A stretch of 64,000 nucleotides of DNA from Candidatus Accumulibacter propinquus (GTDB lineage Bacteria; Pseudomonadota; Gammaproteobacteria; Burkholderiales; Rhodocyclaceae): assembly GCA_016714935.1 (NCBI GenBank), contig JADKBU010000001.1, forward strand, positions 186,001-250,000, written 5' to 3'. Each line of letters opens with the position of its first letter. Positions within the stretch are counted from its first letter, which is position 1. Positions 42,117 through 52,463 of the stretch are shown here, piece by piece. The translations under genes and the position numbers were made by a program. The notes under the pieces were generated by a model. The model was given only the letters and a program-made list of their open reading frames with translations. It was not told the origin of the DNA and searched no databases.

Positions 42117-45100
42117 CGGGTATCTCCGTCCGGGTCGCCGCCAAGCAGCGCGTCCAGGGAGACGATGCTGCTCTTGAGTGGCCGATGAAAATGGACTCCA
42201 CAGGCGCCTGGCTGGCCCTCCGCGGCAGGGTACTGCCATTCGGGACGGACACCGCGCACGAACAGGTAGTAAACGCCGCCGAAATGGCGATCGTAGTCGT
42301 AGTCGACGAGCCGGCGCCGCAGGTAGCGGTGCACCGCGACGCAGTACAGCAGGTATTGCAGGTGGTAGCCGTGTTCGCTCATGGCCACCGCCATTGGCGT
42401 GTGGCCATAGTCGGCTGGGGTGTAACCGAGATGGTTGGATTTCCAGTCGAGCACGTGAAAACGATCCGCGTGGCAGAAGACCAGGTCGATGAAACCCCTG
42501 AGGTAGCCTGCCAGCGGCGGGAAGGCGAGTCCCGGCATGCGGTAGCCGTGTGCCTGCAGCCAGTTGTTGAGTGCCTGCGGCGTGATTCCCGCGCTGGGCA
42601 GGGTGAAGCCGAGTTCCACCAGGCGTTGCCGGCGAGCGATGCGGCGCAGGACGATGCCGCCTGGCAGCGGCGTCGCCAGCACATCGTCGAGCATGCTGCG
42701 CAGCATGCGCGCCAGACGGCTGGCCGCGTCGGCTGCCGGCTGCCCGGGCAGCGTTAGCGGGTGCGTCTGCAGCACCTGTTCGATGCTGCCGGGCCACTCC
42801 CTGGAGTCGGTGAAGTCAATGCTCTCGAAAAGCGCATGTACGCAGTCGCCGGCGGCTGGCCCGCGTGGGAAGCGCAGGATATCGTCGGCGGCGATGTCGG
42901 GCGGCGGGGTGACGCTGCGCCCGGCCGGGAGCAGCGCTATGGCGCTGCGGCCGTCGTGGTCGCTGGCCGAGCCTTCGCTGTCGGCGCCCTGTTGCAGGCT
43001 GCTGAAGCTGCCGAGGCGCCAGCCGACAGGCATCCTCACCGGTGGGGTGAGCGCCCGGAGACTCTCGACCGGGGGGATGGCGGCGGTGAATGGCACTCCG
43101 ACTGCTGCGGGCAGGTCGCTCAGCGACAGGATCGGGCCAGCCGCCTCGGCCAGGGCGCGCCAGGCCACCTCGATTTCCTCAGCCGTCCGCCGCTGGCCGT
43201 GCCACGCGCCGTGGCTGATTCCGCTGCCGGCGACGAGCCAGTTGAGCAGGCTGTGGCTGCTCTGCGTCAGCGAACGATTGCCGAAAGCCTGTGTCGCGTA
43301 ACAGCCGGCGACGAGGTAACAGCGGTATACCGCGCGGGTCAGGGCGACATAGATCAGGCGCATGAACTCGGCGTCCTGCTCCTGCCGCCGCCGCCACTTG
43401 ATCTCCTCGCGTTCGCCGTCGCTGACCTCGGGCCGGAAGTCGATCACCGTCTGGCCGCTGTTGTCGTGATACTCGCAGCCTTCGAGGTCGGTCGCGGCCG
43501 ACGGGTGTCCATCCCATAGAAAGGGGCAGAACACGATGCCATACTCGAGGCCCTTGGCCTTGTGGATGGTGACGATCTGTACCAGGTTGCGGTCGGACTC
43601 GAGCCGCAACTGGGCGACCTCATCGGCGCCATCCGCACGACGTTTGCTGGTCAACCAGCGCAGCAGCGCATCCGGCGCCGGATACTCGGCGTCGGCCTGC
43701 TGCAGCAATTCGCCCAAGTGGAGCAGATTGGTCAGCCGTCGCTCGCCGTCAGCGCGCGCGAGCAGGCGGCAGGCAACCGACTCGTTGTCCAGCCAATTGC
43801 GGAACATGACGCCGAAGCCGCGCCGTAGCCAGCTCTCGCGGTAGGCGCTGAAACGAGACATGGTCTGCAGCAGGCGTGTTTCCTGTCCTGCCAGTGTCGC
43901 GACGGCGTCGGCGTCGAAGCCCATCAGCCCGGTCGCCAAGGCACTGAAGAGCAGCGGTGGCCGACCGGGTTCGAGAATGGCCAGCAGCACACGTTCGAGA
44001 TCGTCGGCGTCGGGAGTATGGAAGATGTTTTGCTGCGACAGTTCGACGCAGCCGACGCCGAATTGCAGCAGGGCATCCCTGGTCCGGCGGCCCTGGGCGT
44101 GACTCCTGACCAGGATGGCGATGTCGCCTGGGGCCAATGCTCGCTCGCCGATCGTGATCAGACCAGCCTGCGCCGCGCGCAGGAGGCGCGCGACCTCGCC
44201 GGCGGTCGCCCGCACGACCGCATGCAGCGCTTGCGCGCGCAGCAGGTGTTGGCCGTCGCCGGGCAGTTGCCAGATGCGCAGCGCCGCCGCGCTCTCGTCG
44301 CCGCTGTCGATCAACGGCTCACGCGGCTTGTCGCCGAGGGTCACCGGGACGTAGCGCAGCCCTTCGAGGATGAAGGCCTCGGGATTGATCGCGAACAGGC
44401 GATTGCAGCCTTCGATCAGGGCCGGGCTCGAACGCTGGTTATGGCGCAGCGTGTAGGGTCTGCCCGTCTGGCGTCGCGCGGCGAGGTAGGTCTGCAGGTC
44501 GGCGTTGCGGAAGCTGTAGATGGCCTGCTTGGGATCACCGACGAGGAACAGTGGGCCGCCGGGCAGTTCAGCCGTGCTGCCGTAGATGGCGTTGAAAATG
44601 GCGAACTGCACGGGGTCGGTATCCTGGAACTCGTCGATCAGCGCTACCGGATAACGGCTGCGCAGTGATCCGGCGAGCCAGGGGGCTTTGCCCGACGTCA
44701 AAGCGGCTTCGACGTCGTTGAGTATGTCGTCGAAGGACAGCAGACGCTGGCGGCGTTTCTGTTCGCGCAAGCCGGCGCCGGCTTCGTCGAACATCTGCCG
44801 CAGCAGGCACAGCCGCGCGAGCCGCAGCGCTCGTGTTGCCGACGCGTGCGCCGCCAGCAGTGCAGCGGCGGCTTCGAAGAAAGGATGCACCGGCGGCGTC
44901 TGGTTCCTCTTGGTCTTGCCGGCGATGAACTCGGCCGAAAACAGTCGTGCCTTGCTGTCCTCAGGATCGGGAGCGTGCAGGGCATCGTCGCCGGCGAGCC
45001 AGCTGTTCCAGCTCCTGGCCGCCACCCGGATACTTTCCGCCTTGTACGAGTTGGCGTTCAGCGCCGCCAGACCCTCCAGCAAGTTTGCGGTGGGCCGGGC

Positions 45101-45844
45101 GCCATCGCCTCCCCATAGCCGCCGCGCCAGTTCGAAGGCGCTGGTCAGGGCATTGTCGTCGAGTTGTTGCGGGTCGCTGCACATGCCTTCCGGCCAGATG
45201 AGGCGCGCGTGCGACTTGGCCAGCCGGCGCGCGAGCAGCCTGGCCCAGCTTTCCGGCGAATCCATGCCGGTGCACAGGTGGTTGGCGAGCATTGGCGAGA
45301 TTCGCCCGCCGGCGACGTGTCGTCGCCAGAAATCGCTGACAGCCTGCAGCCGCAGCGGCTGGTCATCGTGCAGCAATTCGAGCTTGAACGGCTGCCCGGC
45401 GGCAAACGGGGTATCCGACAGCGCGCGTTGACAGAAGCCGTGAATGGTGAATACCGCGGCCTCGTCGAAGGTGTGCAGCGCCGCGTCGAGGCAGGCGCGC
45501 ATGCGCTCACGATCCCCTCCGCCATGGCTCTCGACGGCAGCGACCAGACGGGCGGCGAACGGGTCACTCGCGGCGATGTCGCGCTGCAGAAAGCCGAGGA
45601 CATCGACGATCCGGCTGCGGATACGCTCGCGCAACTCGGCGGTAGCGGCATTGGTAAACGTGACCACCAGGATCTGTTGGACGGTGAACTCGCCTTCGAG
45701 CAGCAGGCGCAGGTACAGGCCACAGATGTTCCAGGTCTTGCCGGTGCCGGCGGACGCTTCGATCAGATGCCGGCCGTCGAGTGGGCAGGCGAATACGTCG
45801 AGGTCGCTCGCTTCGTCTGTGCTGGACGCTGTCGGCGTGTTCAT
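42113..45844 (-). CDS. recB: RecB subunit of exonuclease V (helicase/nuclease)
   Basis: This 1243-residue protein has the UvrD-type helicase motifs (EASAGTGKTW Walker A, VVTFTNAATAELRER, LIDEFQDTDPVQ, VDPKQAIYSFRNAD-like motif III, TIHKAKGLEYGIVF) and a C-terminal nuclease domain with the catalytic VLDWKSNHLG. RecBCD resects double-strand breaks and loads RecA at Chi sites. It is somewhat longer than E. coli RecB (about 1180). Its ATG overlaps the recC stop, and its stop overlaps recD, so the three subunits are translationally coupled. Confidence 0.95.
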   Translation of the reverse strand: MNTPTASSTDEASDLDVFACPLDGRHLIEASAGTGKTWNICGLYLRLLLEGEFTVQQILVVTFTNAATAELRERIRSRIVDVLGFLQRDIAASDPFAARLVAAVESHGGGDRERMRACLDAALHTFDEAAVFTIHGFCQRALSDTPFAAGQPFKLELLHDDQPLRLQAVSDFWRRHVAGGRISPMLANHLCTGMDSPESWARLLARRLAKSHARLIWPEGMCSDPQQLDDNALTSAFELARRLWGGDGARPTANLLEGLAALNANSYKAESIRVAARSWNSWLAGDDALHAPDPEDSKARLFSAEFIAGKTKRNQTPPVHPFFEAAAALLAAHASATRALRLARLCLLRQMFDEAGAGLREQKRRQRLLSFDDILNDVEAALTSGKAPWLAGSLRSRYPVALIDEFQDTDPVQFAIFNAIYGSTAELPGGPLFLVGDPKQAIYSFRNADLQTYLAARRQTGRPYTLRHNQRSSPALIEGCNRLFAINPEAFILEGLRYVPVTLGDKPREPLIDSGDESAAALRIWQLPGDGQHLLRAQALHAVVRATAGEVARLLRAAQAGLITIGERALAPGDIAILVRSHAQGRRTRDALLQFGVGCVELSQQNIFHTPDADDLERVLLAILEPGRPPLLFSALATGLMGFDADAVATLAGQETRLLQTMSRFSAYRESWLRRGFGVMFRNWLDNESVACRLLARADGERRLTNLLHLGELLQQADAEYPAPDALLRWLTSKRRADGADEVAQLRLESDRNLVQIVTIHKAKGLEYGIVFCPFLWDGHPSAATDLEGCEYHDNSGQTVIDFRPEVSDGEREEIKWRRRQEQDAEFMRLIYVALTRAVYRCYLVAGCYATQAFGNRSLTQSSHSLLNWLVAGSGISHGAWHGQRRTAEEIEVAWRALAEAAGPILSLSDLPAAVGVPFTAAIPPVESLRALTPPVRMPVGWRLGSFSSLQQGADSEGSASDHDGRSAIALLPAGRSVTPPPDIAADDILRFPRGPAAGDCVHALFESIDFTDSREWPGSIEQVLQTHPLTLPGQPAADAASRLARMLRSMLDDVLATPLPGGIVLRRIARRQRLVELGFTLPSAGITPQALNNWLQAHGYRMPGLAFPPLAGYLRGFIDLVFCHADRFHVLDWKSNHLGYTPADYGHTPMAVAMSEHGYHLQYLLYCVAVHRYLRRRLVDYDYDRHFGGVYYLFVRGVRPEWQYPAAEGQPGACGVHFHRPLKSSIVSLDALLGGDPDGDTR

Positions 45845-48800
45845 GACCGGGGGTCTTCAAGGTAATCGAGCATGGGACCGAGGATGGTGCTCGCGCAGTG
45901 TTCGAAATCGCCGTCAAGCGGATCGGCGAGGCCGCGCAGCGCCAGCCGGTATGCCGGATCGGCGGCCTCGCCCCAGGCCGGATTGCGGTTGTTGGTCCAG
46001 CGGGCACGCGCCTCGGCAAGACTGTTCCGATGCTTGACGTACGCCCAGGCGCTTTTCGGGAAGAAGTGCAGCGGCGCCGACAGGCCACGTCGGTAAAATT
46101 CCATCAGCCGGCCGAGGTGTGCACGGGCGGCCTCCGGTTCACAGGGGGCCAGGCGGTAGCTGCCGTCGCGCGAGTGCCAGGTGGTTTGCCGCTGGACGCC
46201 GGCAGGTGCGACGGCGCAAAGGAACAGGTGGTTGATCCAGCCGGTGAGGTAGTCGGTCGCGCGCACGTCGTCGTAGCGATAACGCAGCAGTCCGTCCGGG
46301 CGCAGGTCGCCGAACACGCCGCTGAGTTGCCAGGTTCCATCGGCCAGCGGGTAATCGAAATGGCCCTGTACTGCCGGCAAGGGGGCGGCTGCGAGTTGCC
46401 GCCCGAGTGCCGCGGCGAAGCTCCTCAGTTGCGTCACCTCTTCGGCGATCAGCCGCTCGCCCAGCGGACCGGCGGGGAACTCGTTGCCCGCCAGGCCGAG
46501 GTGCAGGAGTTCGCTTTCTGCTGCACCGGCCAGCACGCTGGGCAGGAGGCGCCGGCAGAACGCCTGTCGACCCGGGTAGTCGGGCAGAAAGGGCTCGTCG
46601 TCCTGCAATTCCTGCGCAGCGACCGTCAGCGCCACGTTCAGCCGCCTGACGAGCAGGGTTCGGCAAGGGTTACTGAAAAACTGCAGCAGTTGATCGAAGT
46701 TGACCTGACGCCATTCCGCCGCGGGCGGTACCAGTGCCTGGGTAAAGAAAACAGGGCTGGGGTCGCGGAAGCTTTCATCGTCACTGTCCGGATCCTCTGA
46801 CCAGGGTTGCGCGGGCAGAGCGGCGGGCGTGGTCAGCGCATTCCGCAGGGCCTGGCAGTACTCGGCGTTGAAGCTGCGGCGGCGGACATCGCCGTCGTCC
46901 AGGAAGTAGTCCGGGGAGAAGGCCTGCAGCGGATGCTCGACCGTCAGCCGGCGCCGCACGGCACGCACGCTGGCGGGATCAGCAGGGTCCTGCGCACAGG
47001 CGGTAGTGACGTAATCGAGCAATTCGGCGAGCAGCACCGACGCCGGAATGATGCTGTTGTCACGAATGTTGCGCCCGCTGTAGCTCAGATACAGGCGTTG
47101 CCGGGCAGCGAGCAGCAGGTCGAGAAACAGGTTGCGCTCGTCAAGGCGGCGTTGCCGGTCGCCCGGCTGCGGCCGCAGGGCCATCAGGTCGAACTCGGCC
47201 TGCGGGTTGACGCTCGGAAATGCGGCATCGCTCATTCCGAGCACGCAGACCATCCGATAGGGCAGGGCGCGCAGGCTGCTCAGCGAGGCAAAGGTGATGC
47301 CGCCGCCAGGGACGCCGCCGCGACTGGGGTCGTCGAGCAAGGCGGTCAGCGCCCGGTGGACCACCGCCAGCGGCAGCGGCGAGCGACTGCCGCCGCGCAG
47401 CATGTTGTGGTGCAGTTCCCCGATCGTCGCCTGCAGCGCGCGCAGATCGTCGACCAAATCGTCGTCGGCGCGGGTGAAGCGGTCCAGTGCGTCAGCGAGC
47501 GAGCGCTGCCAGGCGCTGGCGTCGCGCGCTTGCGACCACTCGTCACGCTGTTCCCGCAGTGCTTCCAGGAAGCGCCAGGCGCGGCCCAGCGTGGCGGCGT
47601 CGCCGCCTGCGGGATTGCCGGCGGCGATGCGTCCGGCGATGACGGTGTTGCGTGCCTGCTGTTCCTCGCCGAGGGCGTAAGCGAGGAACAACCGGTGCAT
47701 GCCGTCGGCAAAGCTGTTGCGGTCGGTTGGCGGCAGGTCTTCGCTGCTGCGGCTACCGGCATCGAGTCCCCAGCGGATACCGGCGTCGTGGATCCAGTCG
47801 CGGACGCACTCCAGTTCGTCGTTGCCAAGGGCGAACCTGGCCGCCACCGGCGGCTGTTGCAGCAGGTCGAAGACGGCGCTGGCGGTGAAGCGGCTGCTGC
47901 AGATGGCGAGCAGCAGATCGAGCACGCGGGCGATCGGATTGATCCTGATCTGCGGCAGGCCCGTGATCTGGTAAGGAATGCGGCGTTCCGCCGGCGCCGT
48001 GCCAAACACCGCGTCGATCAACGGTGCCGCCGCAGGGAGGTCGGGAAGCAGCACCAGGATCTGGTCCGGGGTCACCGGGTCTGCGCCCGCAAGCTCTGCC
48101 AACAACTGGTCATGCAGGACTTCCAGTTCGCGCGTCGGCGAGTGGCAGACATGCACTTCGATGCTGCGGTCGTCGGCGGCCAGCGTGATACTACCCGGTG
48201 CGAGTTCATCGAGGTCGAGGATGGCATTCTGGACGCGAGCCAGCAGGTGCTGGCCGGCCGCCGGCAGGAACAGACTGTCTTCCTCGACGATCGCGCCGGC
48301 ATCAGAGAGCAGCAGGTCGATTTGCGCCTGGGTCTGCTTTCCCCAGGCGGCAAGCAGCGCGTTGCCGACCTCGTGATGCGCGTCACGGGCGCGTGCCGCG
48401 AGGTAGCTCAGGCGCTTGCGGTCGACAATCTCGAACCAGTACTCGCGGCACGGATTGAGCGTGTAGGCCTGGATGTCGATCCAGCGCGACAACTGCCGCA
48501 GGATGTCCAGGTACAACGGTGGCAGGGTCGACAGGCAGAAGATGCTCACCTGCGCGGGCAGGCCGGCCTGTGCCGGGGCATCGGCGCCGAGTTGTGCGAT
48601 TCTCTGGAAGAAGACCGCTGCCGGGTGTTGCCGGCCGGTGCCGAGTTCGCCAGTGATGCGCCGCCAGAGCGCTGCCTGCCAGAGTTCGTCCGCGGCGCCT
48701 GCCGCGCCCAGCGCCGGGATGCCGGCGCGCTTGCCATCCGACCACGCGGCCAGCCACTGCGGGCGGTAGGTGATGTAGTGCTCGATCAACTGCGCGCTGC

Positions 48801-49179
48801 GCTCGGCGAGATCGAGACGCATCACCGGATCGGCGTTGCGCAGGTAGCCGGCGAGGCGTGCGTATTCGCCCGTGAAGGAGGCGTCGCCAAGAATCTCGAA
48901 CACCCGCCAGGTCAGCAGCGCCGGCGAAAACGGCGACACGTCCTGGACGTCGACCAGTCGGCCGATCTGCGTCCACAGCCATTGCCCAAGATAGGAAAAA
49001 TCGATATGGGCAAAGATGCTGTGGCGGTCGGCACCGGCGAGCTCGACGCGGCGCCTGACCGCGGCACTCGGAATGATCACCTGTTGCGCGGTCAACGGGG
49101 AGCAGTTCTCGCTCGCGAGACGTTCGAGGAGATGTTCGAGAAGGAACTCGAAGCGGTTGGAGAGTGTGAGCCGAAACAT
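45841..49179 (-). CDS. recC: RecC subunit of exonuclease V
   Basis: This 1112-residue protein is the Chi-recognising, nuclease-dead subunit of RecBCD. It begins MFRLTLSNRFEFLLEHLLERL, with the typical RecC opening, and contains the conserved CVLGMSDAAFPS and RRLDERNLFLDLLLAARQRL segments. The chosen ATG gives that canonical N-terminus. The 33 codons upstream look like untranslated leader, and no strong ribosome site is seen. First gene of recC-recB-recD. Confidence 0.93.
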   Translation of the reverse strand: MFRLTLSNRFEFLLEHLLERLASENCSPLTAQQVIIPSAAVRRRVELAGADRHSIFAHIDFSYLGQWLWTQIGRLVDVQDVSPFSPALLTWRVFEILGDASFTGEYARLAGYLRNADPVMRLDLAERSAQLIEHYITYRPQWLAAWSDGKRAGIPALGAAGAADELWQAALWRRITGELGTGRQHPAAVFFQRIAQLGADAPAQAGLPAQVSIFCLSTLPPLYLDILRQLSRWIDIQAYTLNPCREYWFEIVDRKRLSYLAARARDAHHEVGNALLAAWGKQTQAQIDLLLSDAGAIVEEDSLFLPAAGQHLLARVQNAILDLDELAPGSITLAADDRSIEVHVCHSPTRELEVLHDQLLAELAGADPVTPDQILVLLPDLPAAAPLIDAVFGTAPAERRIPYQITGLPQIRINPIARVLDLLLAICSSRFTASAVFDLLQQPPVAARFALGNDELECVRDWIHDAGIRWGLDAGSRSSEDLPPTDRNSFADGMHRLFLAYALGEEQQARNTVIAGRIAAGNPAGGDAATLGRAWRFLEALREQRDEWSQARDASAWQRSLADALDRFTRADDDLVDDLRALQATIGELHHNMLRGGSRSPLPLAVVHRALTALLDDPSRGGVPGGGITFASLSSLRALPYRMVCVLGMSDAAFPSVNPQAEFDLMALRPQPGDRQRRLDERNLFLDLLLAARQRLYLSYSGRNIRDNSIIPASVLLAELLDYVTTACAQDPADPASVRAVRRRLTVEHPLQAFSPDYFLDDGDVRRRSFNAEYCQALRNALTTPAALPAQPWSEDPDSDDESFRDPSPVFFTQALVPPAAEWRQVNFDQLLQFFSNPCRTLLVRRLNVALTVAAQELQDDEPFLPDYPGRQAFCRRLLPSVLAGAAESELLHLGLAGNEFPAGPLGERLIAEEVTQLRSFAAALGRQLAAAPLPAVQGHFDYPLADGTWQLSGVFGDLRPDGLLRYRYDDVRATDYLTGWINHLFLCAVAPAGVQRQTTWHSRDGSYRLAPCEPEAARAHLGRLMEFYRRGLSAPLHFFPKSAWAYVKHRNSLAEARARWTNNRNPAWGEAADPAYRLALRGLADPLDGDFEHCASTILGPMLDYLEDPRS

Positions 49180-49660
49180 TCCGGGGGCTTGTGGTCGGCG
49201 TTGAGGTCGCAGCCGCGACCCATGAAAAATCCCTTCGCTGATGCGGAAGAGGGCCCGGAACCAGCGACGGGGCCGCATCCGATCGACGCGATGATGTGCA
49301 GACCAGTGATGCGTGTTGGCCAGCGCTGATTATCGCATGTCGATGGGTCGATCCCGGCGGACCGACTCGGTGCGTTCGAAATCCAGGCGTGAATACCAAA
49401 CCAGAGGTTCACCAGGCGTAAATAATGCGTTACTTCTGTTCGACTGGCGCGCGATCTGCTGCCTTGATGTGGCACACGACAGAAAAATCAATTATCCTCA
49501 GGGATCCAGACGGTCATGGCGGTCCAGGCGCAGCCGGTGATGAAAGGCATGACCGTTTTCTTCGCCCATTGCCTCTCCCCAGCAGTCGAGCGAGGGGAGG
49601 CGCGGGAGCCAATGACGCGACTTTCATGGCAAAAACATAACCAATGATGGAGTTTGACGG
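49180..49660. other. 481-bp intergenic region between divergent recC and hfq
   Basis: No convincing gene is present. The stretch must hold the recC and hfq promoters. The AT-rich patch near 49410-49500 is the likeliest promoter area, but I find no confident -35/-10 pair. An imperfect hairpin formed by GCCTCTCCCC (49571-49580) and GGGGAGGC (49594-49601) lies 60 bases before hfq in its probable leader. Confidence 0.4.
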
Positions 49661-49900
49661 ATGACCAACAAAGGGCAACTCTTACAAGACCCGTTTCTCA
49701 ATACGTTGCGGCGCGAGCGCGTGCCGGTGTCGATCTATCTGGTGAACGGCATCAAGCTCCAGGGTCAGATCGACTCATTCGACCAGTATGTCGTGCTGCT
49801 CAAGAACTCTGTCACCCAGATGGTATACAAACACGCCATCTCGACGGTGGTGCCATCGCGTCCGGTCACAATACAACAGGAAGTCGGCGGCGAGGGATGA
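49661..49900 (+). CDS. hfq: RNA chaperone Hfq
   Basis: The 79-residue protein matches Hfq throughout: QDPFLNTLRRERVPVSIYLV (Sm1 motif region), NGIKLQGQIDSFDQYVVLLK and the Sm2 motif YKHAISTVVPSRPV. It forms hexamers that pair small RNAs with mRNAs. GGAG lies 8 bases before the ATG. It is followed after 116 bp by hflX, the standard order in betaproteobacteria. The C-terminal tail is short. Confidence 0.97.
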   Translation: MTNKGQLLQDPFLNTLRRERVPVSIYLVNGIKLQGQIDSFDQYVVLLKNSVTQMVYKHAISTVVPSRPVTIQQEVGGEG

Positions 49901-50016
49901 TGCGCATCGTTGGTTTCTCGCGCGTGGCGATGCTGCAGGTCCGCCGCGCGTCAGGCATCGCTGGCTGCCCGACCCTGACTGCGCCAGCTTGCTGCAACTT
50001 CTCCTAGTTCATCGAC

Positions 50017-51189
50017 ATGGCTGAGCGCGTGTCCTACGAGGAGCGCGCCGTGATCGTGCAGCTCGACTTCGGATGCCAGGATCTCAACGAGCAGCTTGAA
50101 GAGGTGCGTCTGCTGACCGGATCGGCTGGAGCGGAAATCTGCGCCGTGGTCCAGGGGCGCCGCCACAGCCCGGATGCCGCGACGTTCGCCGGCAAAGGCA
50201 AGGTGCAGGAAGTGGCCGCCGAGGTCGCTGCGCACGAGGCGGATCTGGTGATCTTCAACCACGAATTGAGCGCCGGCCAGGAGCGCAATCTGGAGCGGGC
50301 ATTGCAGTGTCGGGTGATAGACCGAACCAGTTTGATCCTCGACATCTTTGCGCAGCGGGCGCAGAGTTCCGAGGGCAAGCTGCAGGTCGAACTGGCGCAA
50401 CTCGAACACCTGGCCACGCGGTTGGTTCGCGGCTGGACGCACCTCGAACGGCAGAAGGGCGGTATCGGCCTGCGAGGGCCCGGGGAGACACAGCTCGAGA
50501 CCGACCGCCGCCTGCTGGGTATCCGTGTCAAGTTGCTGAAAGCGCGCCTGAGCCGACTCGAACGCCAGCGCGGCGTGCAGCGCAAGGCGCGTGGACGCGG
50601 GGAGTTGCTGAACGTTTCGCTGGTGGGTTACACCAATGCCGGCAAGTCGACGCTGTTCAACGCCTTGACCCATGCCGGCGTTTTTGCTGCCGACCAGTTG
50701 TTCGCGACCCTGGATACCACCACGCGCAAGTTGTGGCTGCCGGATGCCGGCCATATCGTGCTTTCCGATACCGTGGGTTTCATCCGCGATCTGCCGCATT
50801 CGCTGGTGGCCGCCTTCCATGCCACGCTCGAAGCCACGGCCGAGGCGGACGTGCTGCTGCACGTCGTCGATTCGGCGAGTTCGGCGCGCGCGGATCAGGT
50901 CGCTGACGTCAACAAGGTGTTGGCCGAGATCGGCGCAGCAGCGGTTCCGCAGCTTGTGGTCCTCAACAAGCTCGATCTTACCGGCCTGCCGCCGGCAGTC
51001 GAGCGGGACGAGTATGGTAGAATCTCGCGCGTTCGACTGAGCGCCAGGTGTGGTGATGGTTTGCCCCTGCTGCGCGAGGCCCTGGCCGAGATGGCTCTGG
51101 CGAAGACAGCCAACCTGCGCGAACGCTCGTCGGGCGCGGTGGATTCGCCGGATAACGATATGGTTTTTGATTCAGATTGCTCCCCATGA
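50017..51189 (+). CDS. hflX: ribosome-associated GTPase HflX
   Basis: This 390-residue protein has the N-terminal HflX domain (ending GGIGLRGPGETQLETDRR), a coiled linker and the G domain with G1 SLVGYTNAGKST, G3 DTVGFIRDLP and G4 VLNKLD. It splits or rescues stalled ribosomes under stress. The ATG starts AERVSYEER and no strong ribosome site is seen, so coupling to hfq transcription is likely but spacing is 116 bp. It ends 20 bp before hflK. Confidence 0.95.
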   Translation: MAERVSYEERAVIVQLDFGCQDLNEQLEEVRLLTGSAGAEICAVVQGRRHSPDAATFAGKGKVQEVAAEVAAHEADLVIFNHELSAGQERNLERALQCRVIDRTSLILDIFAQRAQSSEGKLQVELAQLEHLATRLVRGWTHLERQKGGIGLRGPGETQLETDRRLLGIRVKLLKARLSRLERQRGVQRKARGRGELLNVSLVGYTNAGKSTLFNALTHAGVFAADQLFATLDTTTRKLWLPDAGHIVLSDTVGFIRDLPHSLVAAFHATLEATAEADVLLHVVDSASSARADQVADVNKVLAEIGAAAVPQLVVLNKLDLTGLPPAVERDEYGRISRVRLSARCGDGLPLLREALAEMALAKTANLRERSSGAVDSPDNDMVFDSDCSP

Positions 51190-51209
51190 TTTCAAGCCTT
51201 GGAGTACTT

Positions 51210-52463
51210 ATGTCGCTCAATGACCCACAATGGGGCAATCGCGGCAACGATGACGGCGGTGGCAGACGGCCCAATCAGGGGCCGCCTGACCTCGAACAGT
51301 TGTGGCGCGATCTCAATCGTCGACTCTCCAGCATTTTCGACAAGAAGGGTGGCGGCGGCGACCGCGGCGGCGACCGGCCGCCGGTACAGTTCAACAGCAG
51401 GTTTCTCGGTGGTGGCATTGGCCTGTTGCTGGCGTTGGTCGTCGTGGTCTGGCTGGCCAGTGGTTTCTATATCGTCGACGCTTCGCAGGTGGGCCTCGTG
51501 CTCCAGTTCGGGCGCTACAAGGAGAGCACCGACTCGGGTTTGCGCTGGCGACTGCCGTACCCGATCCAGGCTCACGAACTGGTCAATGTCTCCGGTGTGC
51601 GTACCCTGGAGATCGGTTATCGCGGCAGCGAGAAGAACAAGGTCCTCAAGGAAGCGCTGATGCTGACTGATGACGAGAACATCATCAACATCCAGTTTGC
51701 CGTGCAGTACATCCTCAAGGATCCGGTGGAATACATCTTCAATAACCGGCATCCGGACGACGCCGTGATGCAGGTCGCCGAGACGGCGATTCGCCAGATC
51801 GTCGGCAAGAACAAGATGGACTTCGTCCTCTACGAAGGTCGGGAGCAGATCGCGGTCGATGCCTCGAAGCTGATGCAGGATATTCTCGATCGTTACAAGA
51901 CCGGCATTCTGATCTCCAAGGTCACGATGCAGAACGCACAGCCGCCGGAACAGGTGCAGGCGGCGTTCGACGACGCCGTCAAGGCCTCGCAGGATCGCGA
52001 GCGGCAGAAGAACGAGGGGCAGGCGTACGCCAATGATGTGATCCCGAAAGCACGCGGCACGGCCGCGCGCCTGATCGAGGAGGCCGAGGGCTACAAGAAA
52101 CGAGTGATCGCCACTTCCGAGGGTGACGCCAGTCGTTTCAAGCAGATCTATACCGAATACGCCAAGGCGCCTGAAGTGACACGCAGTCGCATGTATCTCG
52201 AAACCATGCAGCAGGTCTATTCGAATACCAGCAAGGTGCTGGTCGATACCAAGGGGCAGGGGAACTTGCTCTATCTGCCGCTGGACAAGCTGTTGCAGGC
52301 CGCTGGTGCGGTAGCGGCGGCACCGGCTGCCGGTAGCCCCGAGGTGCCGGTCGCCGCCCGGCCGGCAGCGGCGATCTCGAACGAGGTGCCGCCGCAGGTG
52401 GTCGAGAAGAACGAGGCGCGTTCGCGCGAGACGCTGCGACAGCGTGATCGGGAGGCACGCTGA
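51210..52463 (+). CDS. hflK: HflK, FtsH protease modulator
   Basis: This 417-residue membrane protein has a glycine-rich cytoplasmic N-terminus (about 60 residues), one membrane helix (about 67-88), and a periplasmic SPFH/band-7 domain (SQVGLVLQFGRY to KQIYTEYAKAPEVTR). With HflC it forms a large cage around FtsH and modulates its proteolysis. GGAG precedes the ATG of SLNDPQWG. Its TGA overlaps the hflC start (TGATG), so translation is coupled. The C-terminal tail is Ala/Pro-rich. Confidence 0.95.
   Translation: MSLNDPQWGNRGNDDGGGRRPNQGPPDLEQLWRDLNRRLSSIFDKKGGGGDRGGDRPPVQFNSRFLGGGIGLLLALVVVVWLASGFYIVDASQVGLVLQFGRYKESTDSGLRWRLPYPIQAHELVNVSGVRTLEIGYRGSEKNKVLKEALMLTDDENIINIQFAVQYILKDPVEYIFNNRHPDDAVMQVAETAIRQIVGKNKMDFVLYEGREQIAVDASKLMQDILDRYKTGILISKVTMQNAQPPEQVQAAFDDAVKASQDRERQKNEGQAYANDVIPKARGTAARLIEEAEGYKKRVIATSEGDASRFKQIYTEYAKAPEVTRSRMYLETMQQVYSNTSKVLVDTKGQGNLLYLPLDKLLQAAGAVAAAPAAGSPEVPVAARPAAAISNEVPPQVVEKNEARSRETLRQRDREAR

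Noticed and set aside
49313..49640. Short open frames in the recC-hfq gap
   Set aside because: They overlap each other in different frames, have no ribosome site and no recognisable sequence.
49900..50016. A small RNA or attenuator between hfq and hflX
   Set aside because: No convincing hairpin with a T-run and no promoter-like pair was found in these 116 bases.
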